NCBI GenBank assembly: GCA_964430875.1
Contig: CAYSHP010000005.1
Coordinates: 11,689 to 75,688, forward strand
Length of the DNA stretch: 64,000 nucleotides
Origin: M55B127 sp035269185
GTDB taxonomy: Bacteria; Bacillota; Halanaerobiia; Halanaerobiales; M55B127
Direction: 5' to 3'
The translations under genes and the position numbers were made by a program. Of the stretch, positions 17,647 to 26,873 are shown in pieces; positions within the stretch are counted from its first letter, which is position 1, and every line of letters starts with the position of its first letter. Below the pieces are notes generated by a model. The model did not search any database. It was not told the DNA's origin and saw only the letters and a list, made by a program, of their open reading frames with translations.

Positions 17647-18147
17647 TTAATTGAAGTAAGATTTAATATCCTCCTCCACCATTTTAGCAGTTTCTCTTGA
17701 TTTGCTTCTTATTAATATCACCCTTCTATTTCTCGTCCAACTTATATTAGTAATTCCTTGAGCAGTTTGGACCCAATACTTCCCATATAAAGGTATATTA
17801 ACCTCCACAGTTTTAATCATGAAATTACCAGTATGTAATTCTTTATATTTATTAATACTATTGCGGGCAGTAAAAGGATCTTTGAATCTAAAATAAGATA
17901 CTATTACCTTATCTCCATTTACCTTAATTTCCTTAATTTCTTTATTTATAAGACTATCTCTTTCAAAAGCATTAAGTGTCTTTACTCCATTATCTGTCTT
18001 ATATTTAATTTGATTATAACTTGAGATATAATTACTAAATTCATTAGCATTTTCAAAAACAGGTAGGTCAATATAGATTGCCGTCCCCACCAAAATCAAT
18101 ACTATTATCAAAAAAAATCCAAGTAAAATTTTACCAACTAACTTCAT
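17647..18147 (-). CDS. Hypothetical membrane-anchored protein
   Basis: A 166-residue protein. One N-terminal hydrophobic segment (ILLGFFLIIVLILVGTAIYI) is followed by a predicted extracytoplasmic alpha/beta domain of about 135 residues. It has no cysteine in a lipobox and no recognised motif. Strand-rich segments (KVIVSYFRFKDPF, MIKTVEVNIPLYGKYWVQTA, NRRVILIRSKS) suggest a compact domain. It lies between the hydrolase and an ABC ATPase gene and may belong to that exporter unit. No function assigned. Confidence 0.6.
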   Translation of the reverse strand: MKLVGKILLGFFLIIVLILVGTAIYIDLPVFENANEFSNYISSYNQIKYKTDNGVKTLNAFERDSLINKEIKEIKVNGDKVIVSYFRFKDPFTARNSINKYKELHTGNFMIKTVEVNIPLYGKYWVQTAQGITNISWTRNRRVILIRSKSRETAKMVEEDIKSYFN

Positions 18148-18173
18148 TCTTTTATCCTCCTAAATTTTTTTAA

Positions 18174-19487
18174 TTACTTCAACGGCATTACTGCTGTTAA
18201 AAGCCAAACAAAAACTAAATCATAAAAAATAATTCTTTGATATAATAACAAATGTATTTTTTTAAAGAAAAAACCTAATATTATAATCGGTAATGTTACA
18301 ATTAATATTTTAAAAAATATTAATGAACCACCGTAATTAAAAGCTGGAATATAAACTATAAATGAATAAACATAAGTAATTATTAAGACAGTAATTAGTA
18401 GATATAAAAGATCGAAATAGAATTTATTGTAACTTTTATTGTTTAAAAAAACATAAGTAATGATTCCAATTATTGCAACAATTAATGCTGTGACAATATA
18501 TTTTGATATATTATATGGAAATGGACCAAAATAAAATAAATACTTTGATATCGTAGCCGACCAAATATAATAAAATAAACCAAAATAAAATATTATTGAT
18601 ATAAATTCTATAAACTTATTAATGTGAAATAATTTCTTTAAATAATATTGCATTATTATTACTATACCTATAAAAAATAAAAATGCAGATATTATTTTTA
18701 AAATTATGTACTTTATATTTATTTTTTCTAAAGAATAATTTTCCTTATAATTTAAACCCACAATTTGTGTTGACCATTTAACTGCTTCTCTAATCAAATT
18801 ATTATCCCAGGATTCTTTTAAATGATTCGAATTATCAGAAACATATATTGTTATATCTTCATGTTCTTTATTCTTTTTTATTTCTGATTCACTAATTTTA
18901 TTTGCTACCTCATATAATTTTTCTGGTGGAACCAATTTATCATTTTTGCCAGTCCCTAAAAAAACAGCCAGATTCAAATTACCTTTCTCTTCAGGTGGAA
19001 ATCTTCCTGCAATCGCCACAATTCCCTTTATCTTTTTTGGAATTTTATATCCCACCCAATAAGCTAAATTAGCACTGGCAGAATGACCTCCTATAATTAT
19101 TTTATCTTTATCAACATAATCCAATTTTTTCAAATATTGAAAAGAACTTATCATATCATCTCTGCTATCAATCCAAGGTTTCTCTTTTTTTCTTCCATAG
19201 GATGAACTTCTTAAAAGGACAACAAAACCCTGACTTACAAAACCTTCTGCCCAATTTTTATATAAAGCTTTATCTGCACCAGCTCCTGATCCAAAAACTA
19301 TACCTGGAAAAGGACCTTTACCGATTGGTTTATATAAACTAATGGGATCAACAATACCTTCAGGATATTCTAATTTAAGTTCTTTTACATGATAATCTCC
19401 TATATTATATTGATTCCACAAGGAAGGTCCTATCCACCCAATTAAACCCATTATTATTAATATGATCGATATAATTTTATACTTCAT
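18174..19487 (-). CDS. Alpha/beta hydrolase fused to a membrane domain
   Basis: A 437-residue protein. One N-terminal helix is followed by an extracytoplasmic dienelactone-hydrolase-like domain (about 40-250), then about six membrane helices (250-437). The hydrolase has the oxyanion segment GIVFGSGAGADK, the nucleophile elbow IIGGHSAS (Ser nucleophile), a candidate acid in GTGKNDKLVPPEK, and a His in the DNSNHLKES segment. The fused helices suggest it acts on a lipid, peptide or drug at the membrane surface. It sits within the ABC exporter/TCS block, consistent with an envelope-defence role (inference). Confidence 0.7.
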   Translation of the reverse strand: MKYKIISIILIIMGLIGWIGPSLWNQYNIGDYHVKELKLEYPEGIVDPISLYKPIGKGPFPGIVFGSGAGADKALYKNWAEGFVSQGFVVLLRSSSYGRKKEKPWIDSRDDMISSFQYLKKLDYVDKDKIIIGGHSASANLAYWVGYKIPKKIKGIVAIAGRFPPEEKGNLNLAVFLGTGKNDKLVPPEKLYEVANKISESEIKKNKEHEDITIYVSDNSNHLKESWDNNLIREAVKWSTQIVGLNYKENYSLEKINIKYIILKIISAFLFFIGIVIIMQYYLKKLFHINKFIEFISIIFYFGLFYYIWSATISKYLFYFGPFPYNISKYIVTALIVAIIGIITYVFLNNKSYNKFYFDLLYLLITVLIITYVYSFIVYIPAFNYGGSLIFFKILIVTLPIIILGFFFKKIHLLLYQRIIFYDLVFVWLLTAVMPLK

Positions 19488-19509
19488 CTAAATACCTCAT
19501 TTATATAAA

Positions 19510-20280
19510 TTATTTAACAATATCTTTCATTACTAAATCACTGATACTTAGACCTAAAAACACTAAAAAATATACGGCAGAAATTATTGTCAAAACTACA
19601 ATTTTATTTGACAACCCATGAGAGCTTAATAAGTAAGCAGTATTAAAGTAGTTACTTAAAACAAATGGTCTAAATAAAGTTGATATCTGTCTTAAAATAT
19701 TCATTAGAAAAAATATCCCAATGGTTAATCCTACAACTGAACCACCTGATTTTAATTTAAATCCCAGAAACATAATTAGCACTCCAAAGGCTGATAAAGG
19801 TACTACAGACAATAAATATAATCCTATGGTATATAATATTCCTTGTGTCTCGGTCAAAGTAAGGTCGTTAAATTGAAAGGGTATTCCCCATTCCAAAAAT
19901 AATGCCCCACTTAAATAAGATATCATCATTGTAAATATTACTAATAGAATAATTACTGAAATTAAAGTGATTATTTTAGCTGTTAAAAGCTCTAGCCGAC
20001 TTGCACTGCTTACTAAAGATAATTTCATAGTACCTTCATTATATTCAGTAGTAATTAGATCAGCCACTAAAATAGCAACGAAGATGGGAATAATCATTTC
20101 TGTACTCCATGATAAATTTTCAAGGGGTAAAGTATTTACTGTAAAAGTAATTCCAGCATCTTCTATTTTATTAATAATAACGGGAATAAAAGCCATCGCA
20201 ATAATTATTAAAGTGAATATATAAATTTTTTTCTTTTTAAAAAGTTTGTAATATTCATTTTTGATCAAACTATATAACAT
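19510..20280 (-). CDS. BcrB-like ABC-2 permease
   Basis: A 256-residue permease with six predicted helices of the ABC-2 (BcrB/YhcI) type: an N-terminal elbow IKNEYYKLFKKKKIYIF, then TTEYNEGTMKLSLVSSASRLELLTAKI, typical of the lantibiotic/bacitracin permeases. An ATG at 20280 with a GGAGG SD is preferred to the upstream start at 20301. This start overlaps the 3' end of the ATPase gene by 11 nt. Together they form a BcrAB-like exporter placed directly after a two-component system. Confidence 0.8.
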   Translation of the reverse strand: MLYSLIKNEYYKLFKKKKIYIFTLIIIAMAFIPVIINKIEDAGITFTVNTLPLENLSWSTEMIIPIFVAILVADLITTEYNEGTMKLSLVSSASRLELLTAKIITLISVIILLVIFTMMISYLSGALFLEWGIPFQFNDLTLTETQGILYTIGLYLLSVVPLSAFGVLIMFLGFKLKSGGSVVGLTIGIFFLMNILRQISTLFRPFVLSNYFNTAYLLSSHGLSNKIVVLTIISAVYFLVFLGLSISDLVMKDIVK

Positions 20281-21187
20281 CAAACTTACCTCCTGTCTCA
20301 TTTAAATAATAATCTTCTAATGACTCTTTTTCTGGTATAATATATTTAACTTTTATACCTCTTTGATTTAATAGATAGTTTATACTTTCAATTTGTTTTT
20401 CATTTGTATAAACTAATAAACCATTTTTGCTTGTCTCTATATTTCCAATCGCATTTTGTTCCTTTAAAATAGTCTTAGCTTCATTTTTCTGTCTAGTATA
20501 AATTTCTATCCATTTTTTATTCTCTTTAACATTGATGTATCTATTTGCTATAATTCTACCTTCTTGTAGAATTGCCACTCGATTACAAATCTGTTCAACT
20601 TCATTTAGCTGATGTGTGCAGATAAAAAAGGTGATATTTTCAGTTTCAGCTAAGTTTTTAATTAATTCTCTAATTTCTTTTTTACCTTGAGGATCAAGCC
20701 CACTGGTTGGTTCATCTAAAATAAGTAACTGAGGATTATTTAATAATGCTCTTGCTAATCCTAATCTTTGTTTCATGCCTACTGAATAAGTTTGAACTTT
20801 ATTATCTTTCCTCTCTTTTAAACCAACTTTTTTTAATAAATTTTTGATATCTATATAGCTTACTTCTTTATACAAATTTGCTGATAGTCTCAAATTTTCA
20901 TAACCGGTTAGATATTCATAAAAACTAGGTGTTTCTACCATAGTCCCTACTTTTCTTAAAGCTATTTTAAAATTCTTTTTAACATCTAACCCATCAATTG
21001 TAATTTTCCCATCATCTGGTATGACAAGTCCTAATATCATCCGGATTGTAGTCGATTTACCGGCACCATTTGGACCTAAAAATCCAAATATATCTCCTTT
21101 TTTAACCTCTAGATTTACGTTTTTAACAGCCTTATGGTTACCAAAACTCTTCTGTAAATTTTCAATTTTTAAAATAATATCTTCCAT
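20270..21187 (-). CDS. BcrA-like ABC ATPase
   Basis: A 305-residue ABC ATPase with Walker A GPNGAGKST, signature YSVGMKQRLGLARAL, Walker B LLILDEPTSGLD and switch CTHQLNE. It has the ~85-residue C-terminal extension seen in BcrA/LanF transporters. It sits downstream of the kinase gene. Its SD lies within the 3' arm of a strong hairpin with eight U directly before the ATG, suggesting controlled read-through or translation. Confidence 0.85.
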   Translation of the reverse strand: MEDIILKIENLQKSFGNHKAVKNVNLEVKKGDIFGFLGPNGAGKSTTIRMILGLVIPDDGKITIDGLDVKKNFKIALRKVGTMVETPSFYEYLTGYENLRLSANLYKEVSYIDIKNLLKKVGLKERKDNKVQTYSVGMKQRLGLARALLNNPQLLILDEPTSGLDPQGKKEIRELIKNLAETENITFFICTHQLNEVEQICNRVAILQEGRIIANRYINVKENKKWIEIYTRQKNEAKTILKEQNAIGNIETSKNGLLVYTNEKQIESINYLLNQRGIKVKYIIPEKESLEDYYLNETGGKFDVI

Positions 21188-21237
21188 AAAAAAAATACCT
21201 CCAGTATTTGATCTTAAATTTATAATACTAGAGGTAT
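21188..21237 (-). promoter_or_regulatory. SD-sequestering terminator-like hairpin between kinase and exporter genes
   Basis: In minus-strand RNA, AUACCUCUAGUAUU (21237-21224) pairs with AAUACUGGAGGUAU (21208-21195), a 14-bp stem with one U-G pair and a 15-nt loop. It is followed by U8 and then the AUG at 21187. The GGAGG of the ATPase gene is inside the 3' arm. The fold is perfect only for the minus strand. Confidence 0.7.
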
Positions 21238-21275
21238 CTTAAGTACTAATTATGAAATTATTAAAATTTTATTAA

Positions 21276-22691
21276 CTATATTAATGGAAGTTTGAAATAA
21301 AATGTTGAACCCTCGCCACGTATGCTTTCAACACCTATTTGGCCATTATGTGCTTCAATGATTTCACTACATATTGCCAAACCAAGACCAGTACCACCAA
21401 ACTGGCGGGAACGAGATTTTTCTCCCCGATAAAATTTATCAAATATATTTTTTTCATCTTCTTTTTTTATTCCTACCCCATTATCAGTTATGTAAACAAT
21501 AAAGTAATTTTGATCTTTATCAAAATTAATTTCAACCTTACCTTCTTTATCAATAAACTCTCTGGCATTTTTAATTATATTATCTACTACTTGACCAATA
21601 CGATTTTTATCTACCTTTATTTTAGCATCAGGAATAGGTTTTTCAATAATTAATTTTTGACTTATTTCTTCAAATTCCAATTTATATGGATTTAATATTT
21701 CATTAAAGACTTTTCTACTGCTGTATTCGTTTTTTTCAATATTTAATTTGTCTAACTCTAATTTTGAAAAATAAAAAAGATCATCAATTAAATGGTTTAG
21801 CTTTATAGACTTATCTTTGATAATCTGTAAATATTTATTAAAAGATTCTTCATCTTTAGGAATACCATCAATTAGACCTTCTACATATCCCTGTATAGAA
21901 GTAATTGGAGTTTTTAAATCATGTGAAATACTGGCAATTAACTCTTTGCGATTATTTTCATATAACGATTGTTTCTCTAGAGATTCTTTTAACTTTAAAC
22001 GCATTGTTTCAAAAGCACGACAGAAGTTACCTAATTCATTTTTACCACAATAATCTATTTCATAGCCTAAATTACCCTCAGCAATATTTTTTGTTGCTTC
22101 GTTTAATTCTTCTAAAGGAATCAAAATCTGTCTAGATATGATACGGCTAAAATAATATACCAAAAAACCTAACAGAATAATTGAAATTCCCACACCAATA
22201 ACTACATAACGCATTACAGTCCCCTGAACAGATTGAAACATAGTTGTTCTATTAAAAACCAAAGAATAGATATACTTTCCATTATCAGTTTCTAGCTCTT
22301 TAAGATATGTAAAATAATCGGAATTTAAATTTGAACTTATATTCAAATTACCATAGTCAAATTTTCTTGGATGTGAATTAGTATCAAAAATAATCATATC
22401 ATTTGTGGGATCAATAATTTGTAAATCTCCCTGATACTTTCCTAATAAAGGATTTAAAGAAGTTGAAAATTCTTCTTTATTATTTACTTGATTAATATTA
22501 TCTTTAATTTTTTCTTCAAATTCATTTATAACAGTATCTACTTCTGTTAATGTAGAACTATTATTTAAATAAACTCCTAAAATATTAAAAAAAACAAAAT
22601 AAAAAATTAAGGGGATTATAACTATCAATATAAAATAAATAATTAATTTCTTTCTTAAATTCATTTTGAACAGGCTTTTAAACCATTTCAT
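21276..22691 (-). CDS. Sensor histidine kinase
   Basis: A 471-residue membrane kinase. Two helices (about 16-38 and 158-182) flank an extracytoplasmic domain of about 120 residues. HAMP follows (about 183-235), then HisKA with the phospho-accepting His in SISHDLKTPITS (about 255), and HATPase with the N box VVDNIIKNAREF, the G1 box YITDNGVGI and the G2 box GGTGLGLAI. The ATGA overlap with the response regulator gene shows translational coupling. The large sensor domain differs from the short BceS sensors, so it may sense a ligand directly. Confidence 0.9.
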   Translation of the reverse strand: MKWFKSLFKMNLRKKLIIYFILIVIIPLIFYFVFFNILGVYLNNSSTLTEVDTVINEFEEKIKDNINQVNNKEEFSTSLNPLLGKYQGDLQIIDPTNDMIIFDTNSHPRKFDYGNLNISSNLNSDYFTYLKELETDNGKYIYSLVFNRTTMFQSVQGTVMRYVVIGVGISIILLGFLVYYFSRIISRQILIPLEELNEATKNIAEGNLGYEIDYCGKNELGNFCRAFETMRLKLKESLEKQSLYENNRKELIASISHDLKTPITSIQGYVEGLIDGIPKDEESFNKYLQIIKDKSIKLNHLIDDLFYFSKLELDKLNIEKNEYSSRKVFNEILNPYKLEFEEISQKLIIEKPIPDAKIKVDKNRIGQVVDNIIKNAREFIDKEGKVEINFDKDQNYFIVYITDNGVGIKKEDEKNIFDKFYRGEKSRSRQFGGTGLGLAICSEIIEAHNGQIGVESIRGEGSTFYFKLPLI

Positions 22692-23389
22692 CTTTTGTCA
22701 CCAACAAACTTATATCCAACTCCCCAAACAGTTTCAATATATTGAGGATTAGAGGAATCTTCTTCAATTTTTTCTCTGATTTTTCTAATATGTACAGTAA
22801 CAGTATTAATATCACCAAATTCATTAAATCCCCAGATTTGATCAAATATTTGTTCTCGACTGTATACTCTTTCGGGATTTAAGGCTAAAAATTTCAATAT
22901 TTCAAATTCTTTAGCAGATAGCTGAATTTTTTCACCGTTTAAATGAACATTATAACCATCTAAGTCTATCTTTAGGTCTTTAAATTCTATATTATTATTA
23001 TTAAAGTTTGCTTTAGAAAGTTGATTATATCTTCGTAGTTGTGCTTTTATGCGAGCAACCAGTTCCTTAGGACTAAACGGTTTTGTCATATAATCATCAG
23101 CACCTAAACCTAATCCCAATACTTTATCAACATCACTTTTTTTAGCACTTAACATTAAAATGGGAATATTGGATTTATTCCTAATAATTTTACAGATCTC
23201 CATCCCGTCTATCTTGGGTAGCATAATATCCAATACGATAATATCAGGTTCAAAAGATTCAAATAATTCTAGACCTTCCTCACCATCTTCGGCCATACTT
23301 ACCCGAAAACCTTCAACTTCTAAATAATCTCTTATTAATTCTCTAATTTCCTTTTCGTCATCAACAATCAAAACTTTTTCTTCAGACAT
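22688..23389 (-). CDS. OmpR/PhoB-type response regulator
   Basis: A 233-residue regulator. The receiver domain has an acidic pocket (VDDEKE), the phospho-acceptor Asp in IIVLDIMLPKIDG and Lys in MTKPFSPKEL. The C-terminal winged helix is of the OmpR type (LSAKEFEILKFLALNPERVYSREQIFDQIWG, VTVHIRKIREKIE). It is encoded immediately before its kinase with a 4-nt overlap. A GAGGTG SD precedes it. The likely target is the flanking ABC exporters. Confidence 0.95.
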   Translation of the reverse strand: MSEEKVLIVDDEKEIRELIRDYLEVEGFRVSMAEDGEEGLELFESFEPDIIVLDIMLPKIDGMEICKIIRNKSNIPILMLSAKKSDVDKVLGLGLGADDYMTKPFSPKELVARIKAQLRRYNQLSKANFNNNNIEFKDLKIDLDGYNVHLNGEKIQLSAKEFEILKFLALNPERVYSREQIFDQIWGFNEFGDINTVTVHIRKIREKIEEDSSNPQYIETVWGVGYKFVGDKR

Positions 23390-23451
23390 TATTTCACCTC
23401 ATTCAAAAATTATTATATTACTATAATTAATTAAATATTAAAATATTCCTT

Positions 23452-24444
23452 TTAAAAATTATCTATTATCTCTTCTAAATTCCCATTTAGCTCAAATCCA
23501 GCCTTAATGCCCTTATCATTTGTTATAATATTATTATTTGATTTATCAATTAATTTTACTGATATATTTGCGTTTAAACTTTCTTCGACATTCTTTACCA
23601 TATCTGTTTTAAATGGTCCTTTTAATAAAGCTCCTTTTTTATAATTAGCTTTAATGCTCAAAATATATTTATTATTTTCTACTTCAATTTCAACATTTTC
23701 ATTTATTTTTTTGAACTTAATAATCTTTGCATTATTATATGTAGTAAATTTGTAAAGTTTATCTTTATGGTGAAAACCAATTATAAAACCACGAAATTCC
23801 CTGGATAACCAGGGAATTGTTGCTATAGATACCATTAAGGAACTACTTTTTTCATTAAAATGATTAGTTTGTAGCCAAAGCCAAGCACTAGGAAAGCGAC
23901 TACCCCAATCCTTTTCTATGTATCCTTTACCATTATTAAAATCTATTTTTTTATTATTAATTGTTAAAAATCCAGTAATATTATGATTAAAACTTAAAAC
24001 ACCATGATTACATTCCATAAATGGAATAAAGCCATACCATCCCATTGCTCCAGGAGAAAAAATTTTAACCGGCCAGGGTTTGAGATCATCAAATTTTAAT
24101 TTACCCTCTATATTAATCTTTTTATCTTTAATATTTAAACTAATTTCCTCTTTAGAAAATATATTTTTATCAATTTTAACATAAAAAATATCTTTAGTTG
24201 CTTGAAATCTATTTACATCATATTTGATAAAATAAGATTGGTTTTTAGTACCATCCAATATCTGAATAAAAGAATGGTCTTTTCTTTTGGATTTACTTTT
24301 AAATATTCCTGGAATAAAAGCAAAAATATTTTCTGCATTTTTGTCAGCAACTTTAAAATACCAACCTTCAAAAAAATCTTGTTGGTCTTTATTTTCGCCA
24401 TGATATACTTCAGGATGGTAGATAGTTTTTAAACTCTTTAACAT
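23452..24444 (-). CDS. Tocopherol cyclase / CrtC-like lipocalin-fold protein
   Basis: A 330-residue protein with the N-terminal signature YHPEVYHGENKDQQDFFEGWYFKV (too long to be chance; split here into HPEVYHG and FFEGWYFK), seen in tocopherol cyclase-like proteins. Also visible are the blocks GWYGFIPFMECNHGVLS, GYIEKDWGSRFPSAWLWLQTNHF and the strand-rich C-terminus. The fold is the double lipocalin-like barrel shared with carotenoid 1,2-hydratase. No tocopherol or carotenoid genes are near, so the substrate is unknown. A GTG at 24453 is possible, but the ATG at 24444 is preferred. It sits between the DUF523/DUF1722 gene and the TCS. Confidence 0.75.
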   Translation of the reverse strand: MLKSLKTIYHPEVYHGENKDQQDFFEGWYFKVADKNAENIFAFIPGIFKSKSKRKDHSFIQILDGTKNQSYFIKYDVNRFQATKDIFYVKIDKNIFSKEEISLNIKDKKINIEGKLKFDDLKPWPVKIFSPGAMGWYGFIPFMECNHGVLSFNHNITGFLTINNKKIDFNNGKGYIEKDWGSRFPSAWLWLQTNHFNEKSSSLMVSIATIPWLSREFRGFIIGFHHKDKLYKFTTYNNAKIIKFKKINENVEIEVENNKYILSIKANYKKGALLKGPFKTDMVKNVEESLNANISVKLIDKSNNNIITNDKGIKAGFELNGNLEEIIDNF

Positions 24445-24461
24445 TATTATCACTTCTTTAT

Positions 24462-25442
24462 TTATAATCTATCATTATTCTTACCTGAATCGGTAAGATC
24501 TATTAGTTCTTCCGGAAAAGGATTAATAAAAGTTTGTTCTTTTAGATAATCTATATCATATTCAATAATCCAGGATCTTAAGAGGTGAACTGGTACTGAA
24601 AGTGGTATCTTGTTATCTCTATATTTTTCAATAATATTTAAAAAGAAATTTTTCTCTTCAGTGGTAAGTTCCTTCTTAAAATAACCATAAATATGTTGTA
24701 GTACATTTATAATAGCTTTATAGTGTGGTGGTTCATCTAATATATCGTTTAATTTTTCTTCATAAATATTATATACTTTATGAATAGGTAAATCTTTATG
24801 GTTAGCCACTATTCTACCCATTTCTCTTAACTTTTCTTGATCATAAGCCATTAAAAGATACTTATTATTGGCATGGTAATTCACTAAGTTTTTCATTTTT
24901 CTTTTCTCAGTACTACTAATACTCCTAAAATTAGCTAGTCCAAACAGTTTTGTTAAAAAATGCTCTCTTAATCTTAAATTGTTTAATCTGCCATCACTCT
25001 CAACAGCAGTGTGGGGAAATAAATCAAAAGCTTTTTGAGCAAAAAAGCCCACTCCATTATGATGTATAACCTGACCTTCAATTCCAGAATATACTTTTAT
25101 ATCTTTATGACCACAGGAAGGAGAACGTTCTTTAAATATAAAACCATCAATTTCATCAAATTCTGATAAAAACTGTTCAGAAAAACTTCCCATAGCTTTT
25201 GTTAAATCTTTTTTAGTTCTAGGTTGAATTAATTTAAGTTCATATGTTTCTTTATCCCGCACTATACGAATTGTTTGGCGGGGAACTCCTAAACCTATTT
25301 CCATTTCTGGACATACTGGAAAATATTCTACAAAATCCTCTAATTGATTTAAAAAATCAATGTTAAACATTTGTCCACTATAATAACAATGAGCAAAACC
25401 TAAACATTTACTTATTACTACCTTTGGTGTAGCAAATCCCAT
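24462..25442 (-). CDS. DUF523-DUF1722 (YbgA-type) fusion protein
   Basis: A 326-residue soluble protein with two domains. The N-terminal DUF523 (about 1-160) shows VVISKCLGFAHCYYSG, a PVCPEMEIGLGVPRQTI block and FKERSPSCGHKD, with conserved cysteines suited to metal or Fe-S binding. The C-terminal DUF1722/YbgA domain (about 185-310) shows LVNYHANNKYLLMAYDQE and PLSVPVHLLRSWI. YbgA is often found with DNA photolyase; none is seen here. An AAAGGAGA SD precedes the ATG. Function is not established. Confidence 0.85.
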   Translation of the reverse strand: MGFATPKVVISKCLGFAHCYYSGQMFNIDFLNQLEDFVEYFPVCPEMEIGLGVPRQTIRIVRDKETYELKLIQPRTKKDLTKAMGSFSEQFLSEFDEIDGFIFKERSPSCGHKDIKVYSGIEGQVIHHNGVGFFAQKAFDLFPHTAVESDGRLNNLRLREHFLTKLFGLANFRSISSTEKRKMKNLVNYHANNKYLLMAYDQEKLREMGRIVANHKDLPIHKVYNIYEEKLNDILDEPPHYKAIINVLQHIYGYFKKELTTEEKNFFLNIIEKYRDNKIPLSVPVHLLRSWIIEYDIDYLKEQTFINPFPEELIDLTDSGKNNDRL

Positions 25443-25454
25443 TTTTATTCTCCT

Positions 25455-26369
25455 TTATTTTTTAATTAACTCTAAAAATACTTGATGTAAGGTTGCCTCT
25501 CTAGTATGAATACTTAATACATTAAATTCAGATTTGATTTTATCAATTTTACTTCCCAGCCCATTTTTTTCTAAGGGTAATTCAATGATGACTCTCCCCT
25601 TTTCTTCTTTAATAATATCCTTATTTACAATATTCAAAAGCTTATCTAATTTGTTATCTTCTTTTCTTATAATAACCTCTACCTGTTTAGTTCCATAACG
25701 GCTTTTTAATTCTGAAGGAGGTGTTATTGTAACAATTTCACCTACATTGATAAAGGCGATTCTATCACATAAACGATCTGCTTCCTCCATAAAATGCGTA
25801 CTTATTAAGACAGTTTTCCCTTGCCCTGCAAATTCTTCAATAGCTTGATGAATCATTTCAACAGATTGAGGATCTAAGCCACTGGTAGGTTCATCTAATA
25901 TTAAAAGTTGGGGGTCAGTTAATAATCCTCTTGCAATTAATAGGCGCTGACGCATCCCCTTAGAATAATTTTTAACCTGTCTATCACCAGCTGGACTTAA
26001 ATCAAAAAATTTAAGTAGGTCTTCAACTTTTGTATAATTAACATTATATAAGTCAGCAAAAAATTTGAGATTTTCGCGACCTGATAATCTTTGATATAAA
26101 TTATTTGTTTCAAAGACAACTCCAATTTTTTGTTTAGTTTTTTTACTTAAATTATTCGACTTTTCTCCAAAAATATAACTATCTCCTTGGGTTGGTTTTA
26201 AAATTCCAGTTAAAATATTTAAAGTAGTACTTTTACCCGCTCCATTTGGGCCTAAAAAACCAAACACTTCACCTTTGTTAACTTTAAAAGATATTCCCTT
26301 TAGGGCATTAACCTTATTATATTCTTTTTTTAGACCATCAATAACAATCGGATAATCAGATAATTCCAT
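25455..26369 (-). CDS. ABC ATPase (NatA/CcmA type)
   Basis: A 304-residue ABC ATPase with Walker A GPNGAGKST, signature YSKGMRQRLLIARGL, Walker B LLILDEPTSGLD and switch STHFMEE. It has a C-terminal domain ending in REATLHQVFLELIKK, usual in NatA-type exporters. A TTG lies directly before the ATG; the ATG at 26369 is spaced 7 nt from AGGTG. Its membrane partner is the 340-residue permease two genes upstream. Confidence 0.85.
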   Translation of the reverse strand: MELSDYPIVIDGLKKEYNKVNALKGISFKVNKGEVFGFLGPNGAGKSTTLNILTGILKPTQGDSYIFGEKSNNLSKKTKQKIGVVFETNNLYQRLSGRENLKFFADLYNVNYTKVEDLLKFFDLSPAGDRQVKNYSKGMRQRLLIARGLLTDPQLLILDEPTSGLDPQSVEMIHQAIEEFAGQGKTVLISTHFMEEADRLCDRIAFINVGEIVTITPPSELKSRYGTKQVEVIIRKEDNKLDKLLNIVNKDIIKEEKGRVIIELPLEKNGLGSKIDKIKSEFNVLSIHTREATLHQVFLELIKK

Positions 26370-26390
26370 CAATAAACACCTGCTTCAATT

Positions 26391-26873
26391 TTATTTAATA
26401 ATGTTTGGGTCCCATAATAAGTAATTATTATTATGATCTCTTGCTACATAAGTCTTTTTTTCTATAATCTTCTCTTTTTCATTTCCAGCTGATTTATAAA
26501 TAGTCTTATATTTTATCTTTATTTCAAAAAGTTCATTTGTATCTTTCTCTTTTATTATTTTATTAAAGGGTTCAACCCATTCTTCTAATTTGTTTATTTC
26601 TAAAACTTCAACTTCCGTAATTTTTAAATTATATTTATCAGTATTTTCTTTTTGAAACTTTAGGTATTCTTCTTTATTTAATACATCCTTAATATCAGGA
26701 TGCATAAATTCATATACTTCAACAAATTTATTTTGCTGGTAATTTTCATATACTTTGAGTATAAATTCTTTTATAATTTTATTTGATTTCTCTTCATTTT
26801 CTAAAGCCAAAATTGGCATAGTAAAGGCAAAGATAATTAAAACCAAAAATATTAATCTTTTTTTATGTCTCAT
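26391..26873 (-). CDS. Exported hypothetical protein in ABC operon
   Basis: A 160-residue protein with a signal peptide (MRHKKRLIFLVLIIFAFTMPILA) and a charged, mixed alpha/beta mature part. The layout is a helix with NKIIKEFILKVYENYQQNKFVEVYEFMHPDIKDVLNKEEY and then strands (LFEIKIKYKTIY, KTYVARDHNNNYLLWDP), like exported NTF2/DUF4878-type domains. It overlaps the permease gene by 4 nt (ATGA) and precedes the ATPase gene, so it is an integral part of that exporter operon. No function assigned. Confidence 0.65.
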   Translation of the reverse strand: MRHKKRLIFLVLIIFAFTMPILALENEEKSNKIIKEFILKVYENYQQNKFVEVYEFMHPDIKDVLNKEEYLKFQKENTDKYNLKITEVEVLEINKLEEWVEPFNKIIKEKDTNELFEIKIKYKTIYKSAGNEKEKIIEKKTYVARDHNNNYLLWDPNIIK

